Assembly: GCA_945859605.1 (NCBI GenBank)
Contig: OX243814.1
Span: 31,450,673 to 31,514,672, forward strand
Direction of reading: 5' to 3'
Length of the DNA: 64,000 nucleotides
Source of the DNA: Lumbricus rubellus
Taxonomy: Eukaryota > Annelida > Clitellata > Crassiclitellata > Lumbricidae
In this document: piece after piece, positions 21,301 through 32,452 of the stretch
Layout of the letters: the number at the start of each line of letters is the position of its first letter
Position numbering within the stretch: position 1 is the stretch's first letter
Position numbers and translations under genes: made by a program
The notes under the pieces: generated by a model
Told to the model about the DNA's origin: nothing
Seen by the model: the letters and a program-made list of their open reading frames with translations, nothing else
Databases searched by the model: none

Positions 21301-22773
21301 AACAATAAAGTGCATTTGATTCATGACATACTTAATTGCAAATGTGTTTCAACAAAACAACATGCCATAATTATCCTGTTAAACTGTGTCAAACAAATAT
21401 CAAAAGGGAGTAATAAAATCATCAAGCGTTGCAACATATGTGACGATAGATACCTGTGATATGTCAGCCGTCTTATAAAGCGTCTTTCTGTCTGTTGTTT
21501 TGTGCGATTCGATGATGCATGGAAGATCAACCAACTGAAGCAAAATAGAAAAATTGGCATTAAAACCATTTAATGCAAGCTATATGGAAAGGACTCCAAT
21601 TGATAAAACAATCCATCAATTCAATCGATTTAAGCAAATACAAAATCCTTGAAGAATAGGATTAAAAATGCATCAGGAGCGTGAAATTTAATCTAATCTA
21701 CCAGTAATCACTTATATAGCACCCTTAATACAATATAAAAGACGTCCGTCAATGATTGCTTTAAGTCGAAACAAAAATAGAATTGCAATTCACTGGAAAT
21801 GCCTCTAAAAACTGGTTATGAGCAAAGTATTCATAGTCAATTGCTTCACACATCCAATATTCATACTTGAAATGGTTCATTGAAAGAATGAGCACATTAG
21901 GACACAAAATTCTGGCAGTGTCCTACCACCACCTAGTTTTATCAATCCAGGGTTCCTAGTACTGTAAAGATGCTATAACACAAATTTATGTCAAAACAAA
22001 ATACAATACAATTAATTAATTGTAAAACAGATGAGAACAAGAGACAGATAATGCGACAAAGTGATTCAAAGGATGCAAACTGTAAACTAATCTCACCTTA
22101 GCATTGAAAATTCGTCCATTGTAGATGACTTTTCCTCGTCTGGTTTCTGAATTCACATCAACACGCAGCCTTTCTTTCAGGTTTGGCACGCCTGATCGTA
22201 ATTCCTGTTTTATTTCGCCAGCCACATTCTACAAAGAGACAATTAACGCATATACAACAAATTTAATTATATATATAAAATCTAATAACATTCTAGCAAC
22301 ATCAAAATAATTTACCAGGCATTATTTGACGGCACTCCAAAAAGAGACGAGTTTCAATAAAATGCAGGTATGATCTGTAAGATATATAAATTTTTGAAGA
22401 TTTGTATGTGTATCAATTTGGTCATTCTTTAACAATACCACAAAACATTGAGGCCCTCGACTTTTAGTAGTGAAAAATTCACCTTTTGATAAAATCATAT
22501 GCAAAAAATTAATTCCAACTCAGCTGTGGCTTTTCCCAGCGTTAATTAAATAATAAGTGAATCAAACACACGTTTGCAATGGGATAATTCGAAAACATAG
22601 AAAATATGCGAAACCCTGATTTCCCAAAACTGTATATTGATTAAATAAATTCTCTACATACATACGGTATGTGTAATCATATATAATATACTCACTACGG
22701 GAAGACGCAGAATGAACTGCTCTTCGCATTCAAAACCAAGCTCTTCTTTCTTCTTACTTTGCTTTCCTGTCAT
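15400..22773 (-). CDS. TAF7: Transcription initiation factor TFIID subunit 7 (at least 10 coding exons)
   Basis: Exons in transcription order: 22773-22696, 22228-22097, 21534-21454, 20558-20447, 19629-19571, 18877-18676, 18242-18219, 17146-17057, 16112-16003, 15459-15400; phases agree at every junction. The protein starts MTGKQSKKKEELGFECEEQF and has TAF7 hallmarks in order: EQFILRLP, LVDLPCIIESHKTTDRKTLY, YKTADISQM, a Lys-rich linker, PPLKNVRKRRFRKT, the acidic SSSDEEDVNVID segment and a C-terminal coiled coil. TAF7 binds TAF1 in TFIID and checks its acetyltransferase activity before initiation. About 316 residues are assembled (human 349); the last codons and stop were not found. The exon 8 donor (G/gtttga) was chosen because it alone gives the phase needed by exon 9. 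The gene is convergent with V-ATPase c. Confidence 0.93.
16738..16952 (-). repeat. SINE family 1 (minus-strand copy) in TAF7
   Basis: Reverse complement of the SINE seen at 38851: tail TGTATGTGCACTTGTTATAG first, GAGCGGACACTGCAT, CCCAAGGTCCTTACGC, and a tRNA-like head at the right end. Lies in the intron between TAF7 exons 8 and 9. Confidence 0.9.
17560..17875 (+). pseudogene. LINE reverse-transcriptase C-terminal relic with ATG-repeat tail
   Basis: The plus-strand translation contains RRLRMFGHFARC, GRPRHTWTRTVEADL and a WRRAQDRVLWQRTV ending, the pattern of the C-terminal end of many non-LTR retrotransposon ORF2 proteins. It is followed directly by a (ATG)n tail. 5'-truncated, in a TAF7 intron. 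Confidence 0.7.
19940..20210 (+). pseudogene. CR1/L2-type LINE 3' relic
   Basis: Decoded residues RSADHLYLFVSRTRTALVQH and VGPSIWNGL resemble the end of CR1/L2/Jockey-type ORF2. It is followed by the tail ACACCTCTGAATAG ... GTGAGAGGCACTACATAAATT. 5'-truncated. Confidence 0.65.
20825..20906. mobile_element. TTAA-flanked palindromic MITE, subfamily B
   Basis: Begins TTAACACATTCACCGCC and ends GGCGGCCAATGTGTTAA, 82 bp. TTAA termini suggest a piggyBac-type target site. In a TAF7 intron. Related to 54366-54447, which has the same length. Confidence 0.7.
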
Positions 22774-23840
22774 CTTTGAAAAACTGAAAACCGGTGTGCA
22801 CTATATAAAAAAGAGTGTCAGCAATAAAATTTAGCCTACGTTTTACACTTCAGTCACCCGTCTAATAGCCGTTTACTTAACAACGTGCAGTAATCTGTCC
22901 ATCTGAAGCATTTACATTCCTTACAGTCCATCTAATAACTTAAGCAACGTATAGTAATGCATTCTGATAAATTCAAGTTTGAATTAACTAATATTCTAAT
23001 ACAAGAAAAACATAATTTTCTATTCCTCGCAAGATAAATGTTTAATGTTTTGGTTCCTGCTGAAGAGAACTAGTAACAAGATTAGCCGAGGAAGATTATC
23101 TAGCGCTCTATTTAGCTTCCAAAAGCATGTATGCGCGAAATTAAATTACCACCGTAACTTACACTTACGTGGTATATGAATGAGTACACATTTAAGATAA
23201 ATTATTGCTTTCGCGTACGGACGGATCTGATCCTGATTCTTAAATTCCCTCTTCAAATTTGGCCGTTCCATTTAAGCATTGAAGAGAGCATGCAAGTGAG
23301 TAAGAATATTATTTATGAAATAACCAGCACACGCGCCGTATTTTACAAAAAGAAATGATACGCTTTATCTATTCTGTGGCAAACCACAATATAGCAGCGC
23401 AATATTAGTGAATTCCTGAATTTCAGTAGCTTTGTCCAAAGCAACAAGCCTGCCAGTCCTCGCAAAAAGACCATAGGTCTATTAAGGTTTCTGCAGCCCA
23501 TACTGAAGACACCAACCACTGATGCCATGAAAGCTGGGTAGATCAAGACACGACCTCCAACATCTTCTTAGTCATTTAGCTAGGGCCAGTGTTAGAAGGG
23601 GTTGGTCCCTTAACAACTAAAATATTGGATTGTACAACGATTTAGTTGCAAGACTAAAAATCACAGCTAATCTGTGAAGATACATGTATTCTAATTGTTA
23701 GATATGAATGAACCATTTCATTGTGTAATTCAAGCTCTTGAAGTAAAAAAAGGTTTTAACTTTTTTAAAGTTAATTCAAGTGTAAATAATTTAATAGTTT
23801 GTGTGCATAGGAGTATTTTCGTCACTCCCCTTGAGTATTC
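22774..23840. other. Upstream region of TAF7, no gene seen
   Basis: Contains the presumed TAF7 promoter (minus strand) just right of 22773. Nothing else coding is recognisable. Confidence 0.4.
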
Positions 23841-23887
23841 TCACACACACACACACACACACACGCACACACGCACACACACACCCA
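23841..23887. repeat. (CA)n microsatellite
   Basis: CA run with a few CG interruptions. Confidence 0.9.
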
Positions 23888-26047
23888 CAGCTCAACTAAC
23901 ACTTTCCTCAGTTTGTTAAAGAGAATGAGACAAAATGTCTGGCTGTATCATCCTTTATTTTGGCAAGAATGGCCGCATTTTCTACTGAAAACACACACAA
24001 TTCAGATGTCTGGTCATGGTCATTTTGAGCGTTGACTGTCATCAAACTTTACATTAATGATTGATCAGAGACATCAGTGTCAAATATCTGACTACGAGTT
24101 TTTAACAATTGCAAACACAATTCTGTCCTACCTGTTATTAAATGATGGTGCTAGGGCAATCGAGCAGGAAAAATATTCATTTTGTTCGACATTTTCATGC
24201 AATAGAATATCGATAGATTATTGTAAACTGATTTATTTATTTTATTTATTTATTGGAGTGCGTAAGCTTCTTGTAAAAAGTATATATTTTGCTGGCATTA
24301 TTTTCTAATGATGACCCTAACCGAGCCTCATGATGTCAAGTAACCTCTTCGTAGCATGAAAGGACATCTCTCTTGAGCAACATGATGTGCTTAATTAACT
24401 CGCCTCAAAATGTCTCTGTGCCGAATTGTCTCGTCACCATATCATTAACACAACAACAAAAAGTAAAGCATCAAAAACAAAGTTCTGCTTCAACATCCGA
24501 GTTAAACTGGACGGAAAAAAATAACTATTCAGCAATGCTGCTCACTGCCCTGTCTCCTTCCTCTCTATGATCTCTCAATCAATCAAACTCAAATCTCCAT
24601 TGGACATCAGTCAGTGGACAACCCTTCTGACTAGACGCAGCACTTGGAATAAGCTTCTGCCCTGCCCTCCTTTGGCAGCAGTTTAGAAAATGAGAGTTTA
24701 CTGTTTATGATCATGATTACAAAATAAACTGCAACAAGACACATACCAAAAATGTAAAAACCAAGGATACATAACAGCATCACCAAGGTACAAAATGTCT
24801 TAAAGAAGAGACAATATTAATAAACAATAAAAAGTACGATATTGCACTGCAAGAGTCGGTTTTACATTGTGCTTCATATAAAAGATGTGACATCACAGTA
24901 AAATCTTGTAGCAGATATACCAGTTTTGATGATTTACAGTTTTACATACTGGTCAGTAACAATTAGGCAGAGACTTTAAAGTTACAAAATGAGCATGTCT
25001 AACGATTACAGTAATATTGATTAATTACCAATAGCATTAAAACATAATTGACTCTTACAAATCAAAGATTAGCTCCAAACTGGTCATGAACTCTGATATG
25101 GCAGTGAACAATGACAGAGTTTTGCAATGGCTGAAATATTTATCAAGCACTGGCACTAGTACTGGCAATAATAATATAATCCTTTTGTGTTGCTTCACTT
25201 GCTTGGTGTCTTCATATAATTGACAACGAGCACAAACATGATCAGAGAAGTCTCTCGACAATTTAACCAATTAGAAAACAAGCACTTTACTTGCAGTACT
25301 TTTGTACCATTCAGCTGCCTATGAAGAGCTCTACTCAGTGCGGGCAGTTCTGGCAATTCAAAGGAATAATACACACAGCCACCAAAAGATAAGCTTTATG
25401 GTACAAACTGTCTCACAGTGTCTATCTGTCTTTAGCTTAATGTTGAGCCATTTACGGTAATTTGTTACAGTTGGCTTGATGCAGGCAAATCCAAGACCAT
25501 ATACATGTATTCATCACAATGCAGCTAGGTTGACTAATGGTGAGAAAACAACAAATCTGTCTCAAAGACATTTCACACCTCAGCATCAATCTGCCTCATC
25601 TCCAAAATCTCATCAACTTTAACCAGACAACAAAGAGACAGAAACACAGCTGAACAAAATAATATGTGTAACTTGCAGAACAGAAACCCTTGCAACTCAA
25701 TGTTTCAAGACTTGAGAACATATTCTCTATACATTTATCCACTTAAATACATATCAGTATTAAATACAGCATAACATTTACTACACCCATATCCTATTAA
25801 ACAACTAAGTAATCTCAGTTTTACAACCTTCATGATATTCAATGCTGATACAAAGTCTTCACAAGGCTGACATAATCTGCAACTCCATCATATTGTCTTT
25901 AATGACCGGAACTTAAAATTGAATATGCCAAACTATATCTTATCTATGGTATTCTTTTCGTCGTCTTGTACAATTTTTATTCATCAACTGTAAATGCTAT
26001 ATAGGTAGTTTGTCTCCAGCACAATTCTCTTTGAACGAAATACTTGT
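23888..26047. other. Intergenic, no gene seen
   Basis: AT-rich, without convincing exons or recognisable transposon termini. Between TAF7 and the transporter gene. Confidence 0.4.
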
Positions 26048-26118
26048 TTAACCCTTTAATGCCGGAGGGTATAGGATTTCCCATACATTTTACTACACTC
26101 TCGGCATCAAAGGGTTAA
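26048..26118. mobile_element. TTAA-flanked palindromic MITE, subfamily A
   Basis: 71 bp: TTAACCCTTTAATGCCGGAG ... CTCGGCATCAAAGGGTTAA. The arms form a hairpin, with TTAA at both ends. Almost identical to 48074-48143 apart from that copy's decayed right end. Confidence 0.8.
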
Positions 26119-26748
26119 CTTGTTCACCCTGAAAATTATATCTATAGCCTACATTCCATTTCCTCAACACAATATTTCTATCATTATATATCGTAATAGG
26201 GTAGCAATACAAATAGAAATATTGTTTGAATTATGCAAGGTATACGTGTATGACTCGGCACATTTATTGCATCATGGTGCAACCATTCACATAGAATGAT
26301 AAACTTTTCAATAGCATAGCAGACAACTTCAATGCAGCATGTGGGAGACGAAAATAATGCATTATTGATTTTAATCTCTGACTCATTATAGACATAAACG
26401 ACGAACTGCAAATTCTGCAGTTGCTACATTTTCCAAAAGGAAACTGTTTTTACTAATTAAATATCGATCAAGTTCAACAGCTCCAACGAGATCTCAGAAT
26501 CAAGCTAAAAAATTTGTAATTATACCCAGAACCATCTGTACCACTAGTGTAATAGTACCACACATTGAGATGCACACATTTTCTTAAACTTCCTAATGGA
26601 CCTCACGACATACACCAAAGCTCCGAAGTTCTAAGCAAATGCATTTGTCTACATTTGAGCTAAATTTCCAACTATTCCATCACAAAAGCATCTTTGATGA
26701 CTAAAGTGGCGGTCCCATTGCAGATTGTTTGTCAGCGTCTTTTCACTG

Positions 26749-28720
26749 CTATGTCGTACATCTTCTGGTGTATCTTAAAATGCAGGGCATTGGACAGAGC
26801 ACTAATCCTGCAACGAGAATAAACGCCCCAGCGACGAAGAACGATATGTTGTAATCTCCAGACATGTCAAAGACAAAACCTGTGAACAAAACAGGAAAAC
26901 TATTTAAAACAACATGAACAAATTCTTAAAACACAAGACAAAGAAAATTAATTATTTAACATTTCCCAGGATGTAGTGCTAAGTAAGCAAGAGCACATAC
27001 AAAGGAAACAGAGCCAAACTAATGGCTTTTTCTGTGGCCAGTGTAGTTCAATGATAGAACAATGATTCCGAGACCTCTGATGAGATGGAAAAAGACCAGC
27101 TTATAACACGTTACACAAAAGCATAAGAATCTGGCCTGCATCGTACGAAATTGTGGCTGCTCACGGCTTGGAGATGAGCCCGGAACAGAGAAGGCTAGCT
27201 GAATGTTGCGGAAACAGCAACGCTCAAGAAGGGAGCTTTGGATGATGATGATGATGATGAAGCATAATTAAAGCCTACAGTGCAAATAATTCCATAAATA
27301 ACATCAAATATAAATTTATAAAAGTTTCAAAATCATAAAAGTTTCAAAATCACAGCAACCTACCAACGATCGGAGTACCAATCAACGTTGCCAATCCTTG
27401 AACGAACTGCAGAAGTCCAAACGCATTGGTCGCCTTCTCTAACGTGATAATTTCAACAAGACACATCATCGGCAGCACATAGGTAACGCTGACAAACAGT
27501 CCAAACACAGCCGCGTAGACACTGAGCGATATATACTCCGTGCAAACAGGAACCAACATCGTGGCAGCTCCGATAACCGCGATGCTAAATCCATACAAAA
27601 CGTTCGAGCTGACGCTTGGAATATCACCAAGTATTCCTATCACGACTTGGCCGACGGTCCGAGCAATGCCAACAGTCGAAAGAAGGAAGTCGGCCTGGAA
27701 ATGGGAAATCCCCAGAAGTCGAGCCTGATCGACCAAGTAGACGTATGGCACGCTGATCCATAGATACGTGAAGAAATTCACGGCGCAGAAACAAAGAAAC
27801 GGTCCGTCAGAAAGGACGGATTTGTCGAGCATCGTGTGGACCAGCAGACGCAGTTCACACCACGCGAGTCTGAAGAACTTGCGGCAGCCATGCACGCGCG
27901 AAACTGAATTCTGAGTATGATGTTCCACGATCTGCGAGTCAGGAACGGTGGAAATGTCGACACTAGATGACGCATCTACTGCGACGGGAAAACTGCTTTC
28001 TGTAACTTCTAGGTCAGATCTGTCTGGCAATTCAGTGGCACTCAACTGACTCTCTTTGCTCAACAGTTTACGCAATGGAACGTCCGACTCGCTTGAACCT
28101 CCCTCGGCGACCGTTGGATCCCTGCAGATCTTTTCTGGACGGTTTTCCACGCATTCAGAGACGCTCGGCGCACGATACAGCGATCCAGCCACCGTTAATT
28201 CCAGACAAATCCCGCCCATGATAAGAAGCATGCCCCGCCAGGCGTACAGTTCCATCAGGTATCCCATCAATGGCGGAAAGGCAAAAGAACCAAGTCCCGA
28301 CCCCGTCACCGCTAGGCCGGTTGCAAGGCCCCTGTACTTCTCAAAGTTACAGGTCACGGCTATAATCGACGGCACGTACGTCATGGCGAAACCAACACTC
28401 GACAATAGCCCAATGCTAAGGCAGAACAGGGAAAAAGAGCTAGAAAATGCTGCCAAGACTAGAGCCACGCACGTCAGTACTCCGCCCACGATGGCCACTT
28501 TGCGACACCCGGCAACAGCGGTAACGGCGCAGATGACCGGACTTATGATCATGGGGATTCCGTAAAGCAGAGTGGGAACGAGCGCAGTGTTGCCTTTCGA
28601 CTCCTCAAAGTAGTCAACCATTTCAGGGAAGAGCACGCCGAACGAGTAGGCCCAACCGTCCGCAATGAAGTAAGAGACAAAAGCGCCGAGAAGCACCATC
28701 CATCCCCAACCGCCGTCCAT
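26749..28720 (-). CDS. SLC16-type monocarboxylate transporter (2 exons)
   Basis: Exons 28720-27364 and 26879-26749, a phase-1 GT-AG junction; about 495 residues with 12 predicted membrane helices. The start ATG was chosen to give MDGGWGWMVLLGAF, the DGGWGW motif that opens helix 1 in the MCT family; only a TTG extends the frame upstream. Helices 1-6 are followed by a long polar loop (about residues 195-285) and helices 7-12; the last helix is encoded by the small second exon (SFFVAGAFILVAGLVLCP). GIARTVGQVVIGILGD lies in the region of the MCT substrate-site arginine. It would move monocarboxylates or related small acids across the plasma membrane; the substrate cannot be read from sequence. 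It probably belongs with the orphan MCT-like members of invertebrates rather than strict MCT1-4. Confidence 0.9.
27105..27266 (+). pseudogene. LINE 3' relic with ATG-repeat tail
   Basis: Shares AGAACAGCAACGCTC-like sequence and a (GAT)n tail with the relic at 17560-17875, but is shorter. In the transporter's intron. Confidence 0.55.
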
Positions 28721-31620
28721 TCTGTCCTCGCTGCTCAATATCAGGTTTTCAAGATTAAGACAATCGACACGATTGCTCCTTCATCATAAGTTCTGCCTGT
28801 CGCTTCGAACACCAATCCGTCTGCACTTCAGAACTCAATCAGAACGTAAACGATGAAACTAAACGGAAAGAACAACAAACAGCCATTGTTAACATTTCTG
28901 TGTAAGTACAGATTGATAAGTGGAACGCACGCACGTACTGTTATTATGCTTCACATTCAACTGCCCATCATGCATGAAACAAATACAGTGCACTATGGCC
29001 GATTGGTCAAAGCACTTGGCCTATTAACGAGTTCAAGCCTCCATTTAGACTGTTAATTACTGTACATAACCTTGAGAAAGTCCTTTACTGTGAAGACACA
29101 ATACTGGGATGATAAAATAATATTTAAGAAATCCAAAATAACTAGGTCAACCTGTAATAAATAATAATTTTAAAATCCAAGATAACCTGGTATACCCAAT
29201 GTAAGTAACAACACAAATTGCAAGAAAAAACTGGTGATTTTGTCTGATCGCAGAGCCCATATTCACTGTTTAGTTGAAAGCTCATTCAAAATCCCAAGGG
29301 CCACCACTTTGACATATTATACATTCTGATCCACAGGAACTTGTTAACAATCATGTTACATTCACCTTAAACATCTTTAAACTGGCTTCTTTAATAGCTT
29401 AAACTAGCTGTTTTCTCAAACTGGCAGACCTCAGAGGCTGTAGTAATTAAAAGCAATTGATTAACAACAGTTACAATTAATAAGTACATGCAGCAAAATA
29501 GAGAGAATGATGACCTACATACAACACAAACACAGCTTCGTATATCTAGACGACAACGAGTTGCAGATACGTGTGCTAACAGAATGACTGGCAACAGCTG
29601 ATATAATGAGACCAATATTAAACTACAAACTTGTCTGTGTTAAATGACCAACCGAACTCAATGCAAGATGGGTCCAATTAATTATTAAATTAATGTCAAT
29701 GGAACTCTAATCAAAACAAGCCATTAGCCGGCAAGATAAAATCTACATAACAGCTCAGGATCACAGTGCAAATAAGTTAACACTTTAACAACCTGTCATG
29801 TACTGGTAGTCTAGTATGCATGGAAAGTTAACCTACTTGTCAATAAAGGCCTTTTCAGTTGCCTACCACAGTCTAATCAAAACTTGACACAGGCTTGTTG
29901 AATGATAAGGCAATAATTTGATGTTATAAGTGCACTGATAAGTTGCACATTATATTGATCAAAGATTTAAGGTACACACTTCAGATTTTATCATGCTGTC
30001 GTATAAAAGTTATGGTCAGTGTCTAACAACTGCACTTCGTAATTCCAAATTTATTACTTTTACAATAAGTGATTCAGTTGAAAACTCTATTAGCTCAAGG
30101 TCTATATAGGTTTCAATGTGCTATGTAAATGCCCACATATACACATGGATAAATACAAGAATGAAAGTATCCGGAAATAAACAGCAGGATAAACATTCAG
30201 AAAATTTACCAAGTTCATGTATATGAACTTAGGATTGCTTGCGAACGTGAAGATGTGTAAAAAACACAGTGACTCGGAAAGAAAACACATTTAATGTCTT
30301 GAACAATTCAAACTCAAAACTCAGCTTATCCAAGGTCCTTTTCAAGTGCTCTTGAGACGCTACTCAATCGGAAAACATTATCTGCTCTGCTCGAGATCTA
30401 CTCACTATCTTCTCTGGCCAATGCTTAAATAATTTTGAGTTACACGATATCTAGCATCAAGCTGAATATATCTGGTATTCTAGCATTTAATGGCTTTCAT
30501 GTCCTAATTGCACCCACCAACTCTTTACCCCACTTAGATATGAAATAATATCATTGACTAATATTATAGCCATTCAATCACAGACATCAATTTATACAAC
30601 TTACCACTTGAATGTACAGACAAATATTACTGACAGTCAATTATGCAGTAACAACTTGTCAAGATTATCACATAGCAGTCTCTGTACAGCTAAACAACCT
30701 GCCAATTTCACATGGCGCACTTTAATTAAAAATACTTTGGAGACTTGTGCATACGTCACGTCACCTCAGCTTTCAGAAATCGACATGAAGGCGGCAGGCA
30801 GAACTGAGAATGTCATGCATTCCACCACTAGCTTCTCAAGAGTGTGGCCTAAACAAGGATGATGCAAGGAAGGCTTATTATCAAAAGTATAGGCGGTTGG
30901 CTGGATAGTTACCTTGGTAACTCTCGGGCTTCGTATCTATCAAGTAGTAGGGTCTGAATCGAAGTGCATTCGTGCTGATGAAATAACAGATGATGTAATT
31001 GGCTATACGGGTTCGTGCAAATGTCACACTCGCATCCATTCAAGCAGTCGACGGAACAAACGGATCTCGACCATTAAATTGATTCATAATGCACAGAGTC
31101 GAGGCTTACAAAATTTGGACAAATACAAACATTGGGTTTCCTCGTTGTCCTGACAAGTTCAGAATGGTTATCATACACGACCGTTTGGTCCGTTTCATAA
31201 AACAAATCGGGGCGCTCAATAACCTTCAAACACCACGCGCACGCCGCGAGTTCACATTTCACAAAATCACAAGCGCTTCACTGTAAACAATGGTCGGACT
31301 AAAACCCACGTTTACTCACATTTCACTGACTATTAAACCAGCCCACATTTCTTTTATAATTATCTTGACTAAACCCAACAACCAAATTAACCAAGCTTAA
31401 TAAATCATGGTTATCTTCACAATTTAACGGTGACCAAAGCCATAATGATCGCAATTATGAAAACAAGAGGAAAACAGTACTGTAAAAGCTTCTCCTGTCG
31501 GCGTCTATGGGCCTTTGATGTCATGCCGCTGGAATCCATTCTGGTTAATATCTGACATTTAAGACCTCTATGTCAATCGCATAAATAAAGATTTGTCATG
31601 CATAAGTGGATGCATGATCT
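28721..31620. other. Intergenic, no gene seen
   Basis: Upstream of the transporter gene. AT-rich with only short spurious frames and no recognisable repeats. Confidence 0.4.
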
Positions 31621-31653
31621 CAGAGCCTTCTATTACTGTAATAGAAGGCTCTG
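31621..31653. repeat. 33-bp near-perfect palindrome
   Basis: 16-bp arms (CAGAGCCTTCTATTAC and its complement) around a single central base. Could extrude as a hairpin; no other feature nearby explains it. Confidence 0.85.
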
Positions 31654-31810
31654 CATTATCTCATTGGCGCCCACCCATAGGCCTAAAGGGGGAAATATAA
31701 TGAGCTGTAGGGCCTAATACGACAAACAAATTTTTGTCGACAGCAACGGACTTTTGTTGTCATTAGCTGTTGCTAAACTCGGGATCCACTAGGCCTACCG
31801 CATGTAGGGG

Positions 31811-31885
31811 CAAGAAGGTGCACCTGCCTTCCCTGGAAGGCAAGTGCATCCTATAGGACACCTATTTTGTAACTACACCTTCTTG
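31811..31885. repeat. Short inverted repeat
   Basis: CAAGAAGGTG at 31811 and CACCTTCTTG at 31876 bound 75 bp that contain further hairpin potential (CCTTCCCTGGAAGG). Possibly a tiny MITE; no target duplication recognised. Confidence 0.4.
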
Positions 31886-32452
31886 ATTTAACAAATTTCT
31901 TTGCTCTTCATACTAGCGGTGTTAATGGCTTAGCAAAGGAAGAGCAGCCACATCAATATTAAGACTAATTTTTCATCAAAGTGCGCTTTGATCTAGGCCT
32001 ACTAATATCGTGTAACGTAATTGTTATAAATGCTGCAAATGCTACTGAATTTCAGGAATACTTCCAGTATATCATTTAGAACTTCATGAAATTATAGGCC
32101 TAATTTGGAAGTTCCCATCGACGTCTAACCTGACTCTAACCGTGTCGGTCCCCGATACTATAGCTATGCTAGAAACTGTTAGCAGAACTATAGAAACGTC
32201 TCATAACCATTAACCATTAACCACATAATATTATATTATTACATAACCATAATAATTTTATTATCTGGAACCGTGGGCCTTAACTGTGTAGAGAATGTTT
32301 CCGAACGAGCATCATCGGGCCACTGCTCCATTATGCAGAATTACATAGATCATTGGTTGTTATGGGAGCTATGCAGTTTCCGCTTTTCAATGGCTTGATC
32401 ATAATATTAGAAATTTCTCTTAGGTTGCCAATTTAAACAATATTTGCTTAAA
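31886..32452 (+). promoter_or_regulatory. 5' flank of the ZDHHC gene
   Basis: No exon recognised. Presumed promoter and 5' UTR of the palmitoyltransferase gene. Confidence 0.3.

Noticed and set aside
28676..28690. Apparent one-base excess of A in the transporter's first helix
   Set aside because: My hand count suggested a frame shift here, but the translation stays open with the conserved family motif, so I treat it as a counting error.
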